From the NCBI GenBank assembly GCA_024403355.1, contig JAKSRW010000009.1, forward strand, positions 18,772-82,771: DNA of 64,000 nt, read 5' to 3'. The notes below the pieces were generated by a model. The model ran no database searches, was not told the origin of the DNA, and saw nothing but the letters and a program-made list of their open reading frames with translations. The DNA is from Lachnospiraceae bacterium. GTDB lineage: Bacteria > Bacillota > Clostridia > Lachnospirales > Lachnospiraceae. The translations under genes and the position numbers were made by a program. Shown piece by piece: positions 62,939 through 64,000 of the stretch (its first letter is position 1; the number at the start of each line of letters is the position of its first letter).

Positions 62939-63574
62939 TTATCGGGTTAATACGACCCTGTTGATGGGTGTTCCCAGTGAAGAGAACTTCTCCTCGTATT
63001 CGGTCATAATATTATCGGCGGCAAATTCACTCTTATGAAGGTCGAAGGTTACATCATTTGTCTTCCAGCCTGCAGCGGGTGCCACCTCGAGGGTATAATC
63101 GAAAAGAGGCCTGTTATCGGTCTTGAAGGCAATATGTCCGTCCTTTTTCAGGAAGCTGTCATACATCTTCAGGTACACCGGAGATGTCAGTCTGCGCTTC
63201 GCATGTCTGTCCTTCGGCCAGGGATCCGAGAAATTAAGGTAAAGACAGTCCACCTCATCCTCGGCAAATATATCTGTAATTGTCTCCGCATTATAGGCCA
63301 GCAGCACAACATTTGTCAGCTGAAGCTCCTGCTGCTTCTTCAAGGCCTTATGAAGTACGGTAACATTTCTTTCAATGCCGATATAGTTAATCTCCGGGTG
63401 ACGCGCAGCCAGCGCCATCAGGAATCTTCCCTTACCCATACCAATTTCTACATGAAGCGCTGCCTTTTGTGAGAAATGCTCCTGCCAGCGGCCCTTCCAT
63501 TCCTTAGGATTATTCTCCACATACTCGCTCTCTACTACCTCTATATCCGCCTTTGCACTGTGACGAACTCTCAT
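62939..63574 (-). CDS. trmB: tRNA (guanine-N7-)-methyltransferase
   Basis: Methylates G46 in the tRNA variable loop using SAM. The 211-aa protein has LHVEIGMGKGRFLMALAARHPEINYIGIE (in part; motif I), LYLNFSDPWPKDRHAKRRLTSP with the family's FPDPWPKxRHxKRR block, and HIAFKTDNRPLFDYTL. SD GAAAGG precedes ATG 63574. Located just downstream of the tRNA-Lys genes on the same strand. Confidence 0.96.
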   Translation of the reverse strand: MRVRHSAKADIEVVESEYVENNPKEWKGRWQEHFSQKAALHVEIGMGKGRFLMALAARHPEINYIGIERNVTVLHKALKKQQELQLTNVVLLAYNAETITDIFAEDEVDCLYLNFSDPWPKDRHAKRRLTSPVYLKMYDSFLKKDGHIAFKTDNRPLFDYTLEVAPAAGWKTNDVTFDLHKSEFAADNIMTEYEEKFSSLGTPINRVVLTR

Positions 63575-63668
63575 AATACCCCTGCCTTTCTTACTAAAAA
63601 TACTTATTCACGCCCTTAAATACAGCTATTATTTGTACACGCATACTTTATCAACATAAAGATACAAA

Positions 63669-63710
63669 AAAAGAATCGACCCCAAAGCTCTTACGTCTTC
63701 AAAACCGATT
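63669..63710 (-). terminator. Terminator after the first tRNA-Lys
   Basis: On the minus strand GAATCG pairs with CGATTC across a 28-base interior, followed by seven Ts. A related structure with altered but still pairing ends follows the second tRNA gene (63899-63945). Confidence 0.65.
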
Positions 63711-63717
63711 CCTCAAA

Positions 63718-63790
63718 TGCACCTTCAGGGGCTCGAACCCTGGACACCCTGATTAAGAGTCAGGTGCTCTACCAACTGAGCTAAAGGTGC
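63718..63790 (-). tRNA. tRNA-Lys (anticodon CTT)
   Basis: 73 bases. Acceptor stem GCACCTT/AAGGTGC, D-arm AGCTCAGTTGGTAGAGC, anticodon stem-loop CCTGA-CTCTTAA-TCAGG, T-arm CAGGGTTCGAGCCCCTG, discriminator A. CCA is not encoded. Confidence 0.97.
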
Positions 63791-63948
63791 ATATTTTCTT
63801 TCGCCCTCGTTTCCTCAAGCGCAAAGCAAAGTATATACTATGTGAAATGAAAAGTCAAGCATCAATTTGGCAACTGCCAAAGAATCTTCCAAGGATAAAA
63901 AAAAGCACCAACCCCGAAGCTCTACGTCCTCAAAATCGGTACCTCTAG

Positions 63949-64000
63949 TGCACCTTCAGGGGCTCGAACCCTGGACACCCTGATTAAGAGTCAGGTGCTC
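63949..64000 (-). tRNA. tRNA-Lys (anticodon CTT), second copy, cut by the window end
   Basis: The visible 52 bases (3' part from discriminator to the anticodon arm) are identical to the first tRNA-Lys. The 3' trailers of the two genes are also similar, so this looks like a tandem duplication of a tRNA-plus-terminator unit. Confidence 0.93.

Noticed and set aside
63718..64000. tRNA-Lys pair as an integration (att) site
   Set aside because: The duplicated tRNA with similar trailer is explained by tandem duplication; no integrase or foreign gene lies between the copies.

Overview
The window reads as the chromosome of a flagellated, fibre-degrading anaerobe of the Lachnospiraceae (Butyrivibrio/Roseburia type). 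This is inference from gene content: a Re-type citrate synthase, indolepyruvate:ferredoxin oxidoreductase, a GH9 cellulase with two CBM3-like modules, a cytosolic GH2 enzyme, flagellin with FliS, many Zn-ribbon or DUF6273 surface proteins, and Gram-positive style promoters and Shine-Dalgarno (SD) sites. No rRNA, prophage, CRISPR array or complete insertion sequence was seen.

Layout. 1-6.2 kb: citrate synthase, an HD-GYP phosphodiesterase, then a leftward VanZ/M18 aminopeptidase pair and a secreted GH10-like protein. 6.2-8.8 kb: leftward rpmG-secE-nusG-rplK-rplA operon, closed by a terminator and a 47-bp perfect palindrome. 8.8-16.4 kb: Na+/Ca2+ exchanger, small XRE regulator, DUF951 protein, and a leftward set of a 1148-aa FliK-like protein, flagellin and FliS. 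16.7-24.8 kb: cytosolic esterase, secreted metallo-beta-lactamase-fold (MBL) lipoprotein, iorAB, a 613-aa orphan protein, a GNAT acetyltransferase. 24.9-36.4 kb: GH9 cellulase, then an accessory region with a secreted FnIII protein, an HTH-methyltransferase fusion, an Rpn nuclease, a DUF6273 protein, Fic, a Zn-ribbon protein and a second secreted protein. Landmarks in this region occur twice in the same order (promoter cassette, secreted protein, terminator, Rpn tail), so it looks built by duplication. 36.4-48 kb: lipoprotein, GH2, MATE, HTH-membrane protein, two Zn-finger membrane proteins and a repeat-rich lipoprotein. 48-52.5 kb: carB, flanked on both sides by related long inverted-repeat elements. 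52.5-64 kb: potABCD, galE, a sugar nucleotidyltransferase, aroE, an amino-acid ABC transporter, trmB and two tRNA-Lys genes, the last cut by the window end.

The strongest candidate for something undescribed is the pair of structured elements around carB. Each is a giant imperfect hairpin with a central four-way junction. Several stems are kept by compensatory base changes between the copies, while one hairpin is invariant and presents GGA in a loop inside ACACGGATGT, which fits the CsrA/RsmA binding consensus. They could be CsrA-binding RNAs or a new structured mobile repeat. Other notable points are a (TA)8 tract between -35 and -10 of a surface-protein promoter (candidate phase switch), a MITE-like TTACTATTCACAG family, a repeated 5'-leader hairpin with covariation, a 12-cysteine insert in the GH2 enzyme, and an enlarged PotA.

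All calls come from reading the sequence and remembered family motifs. No database search was run.
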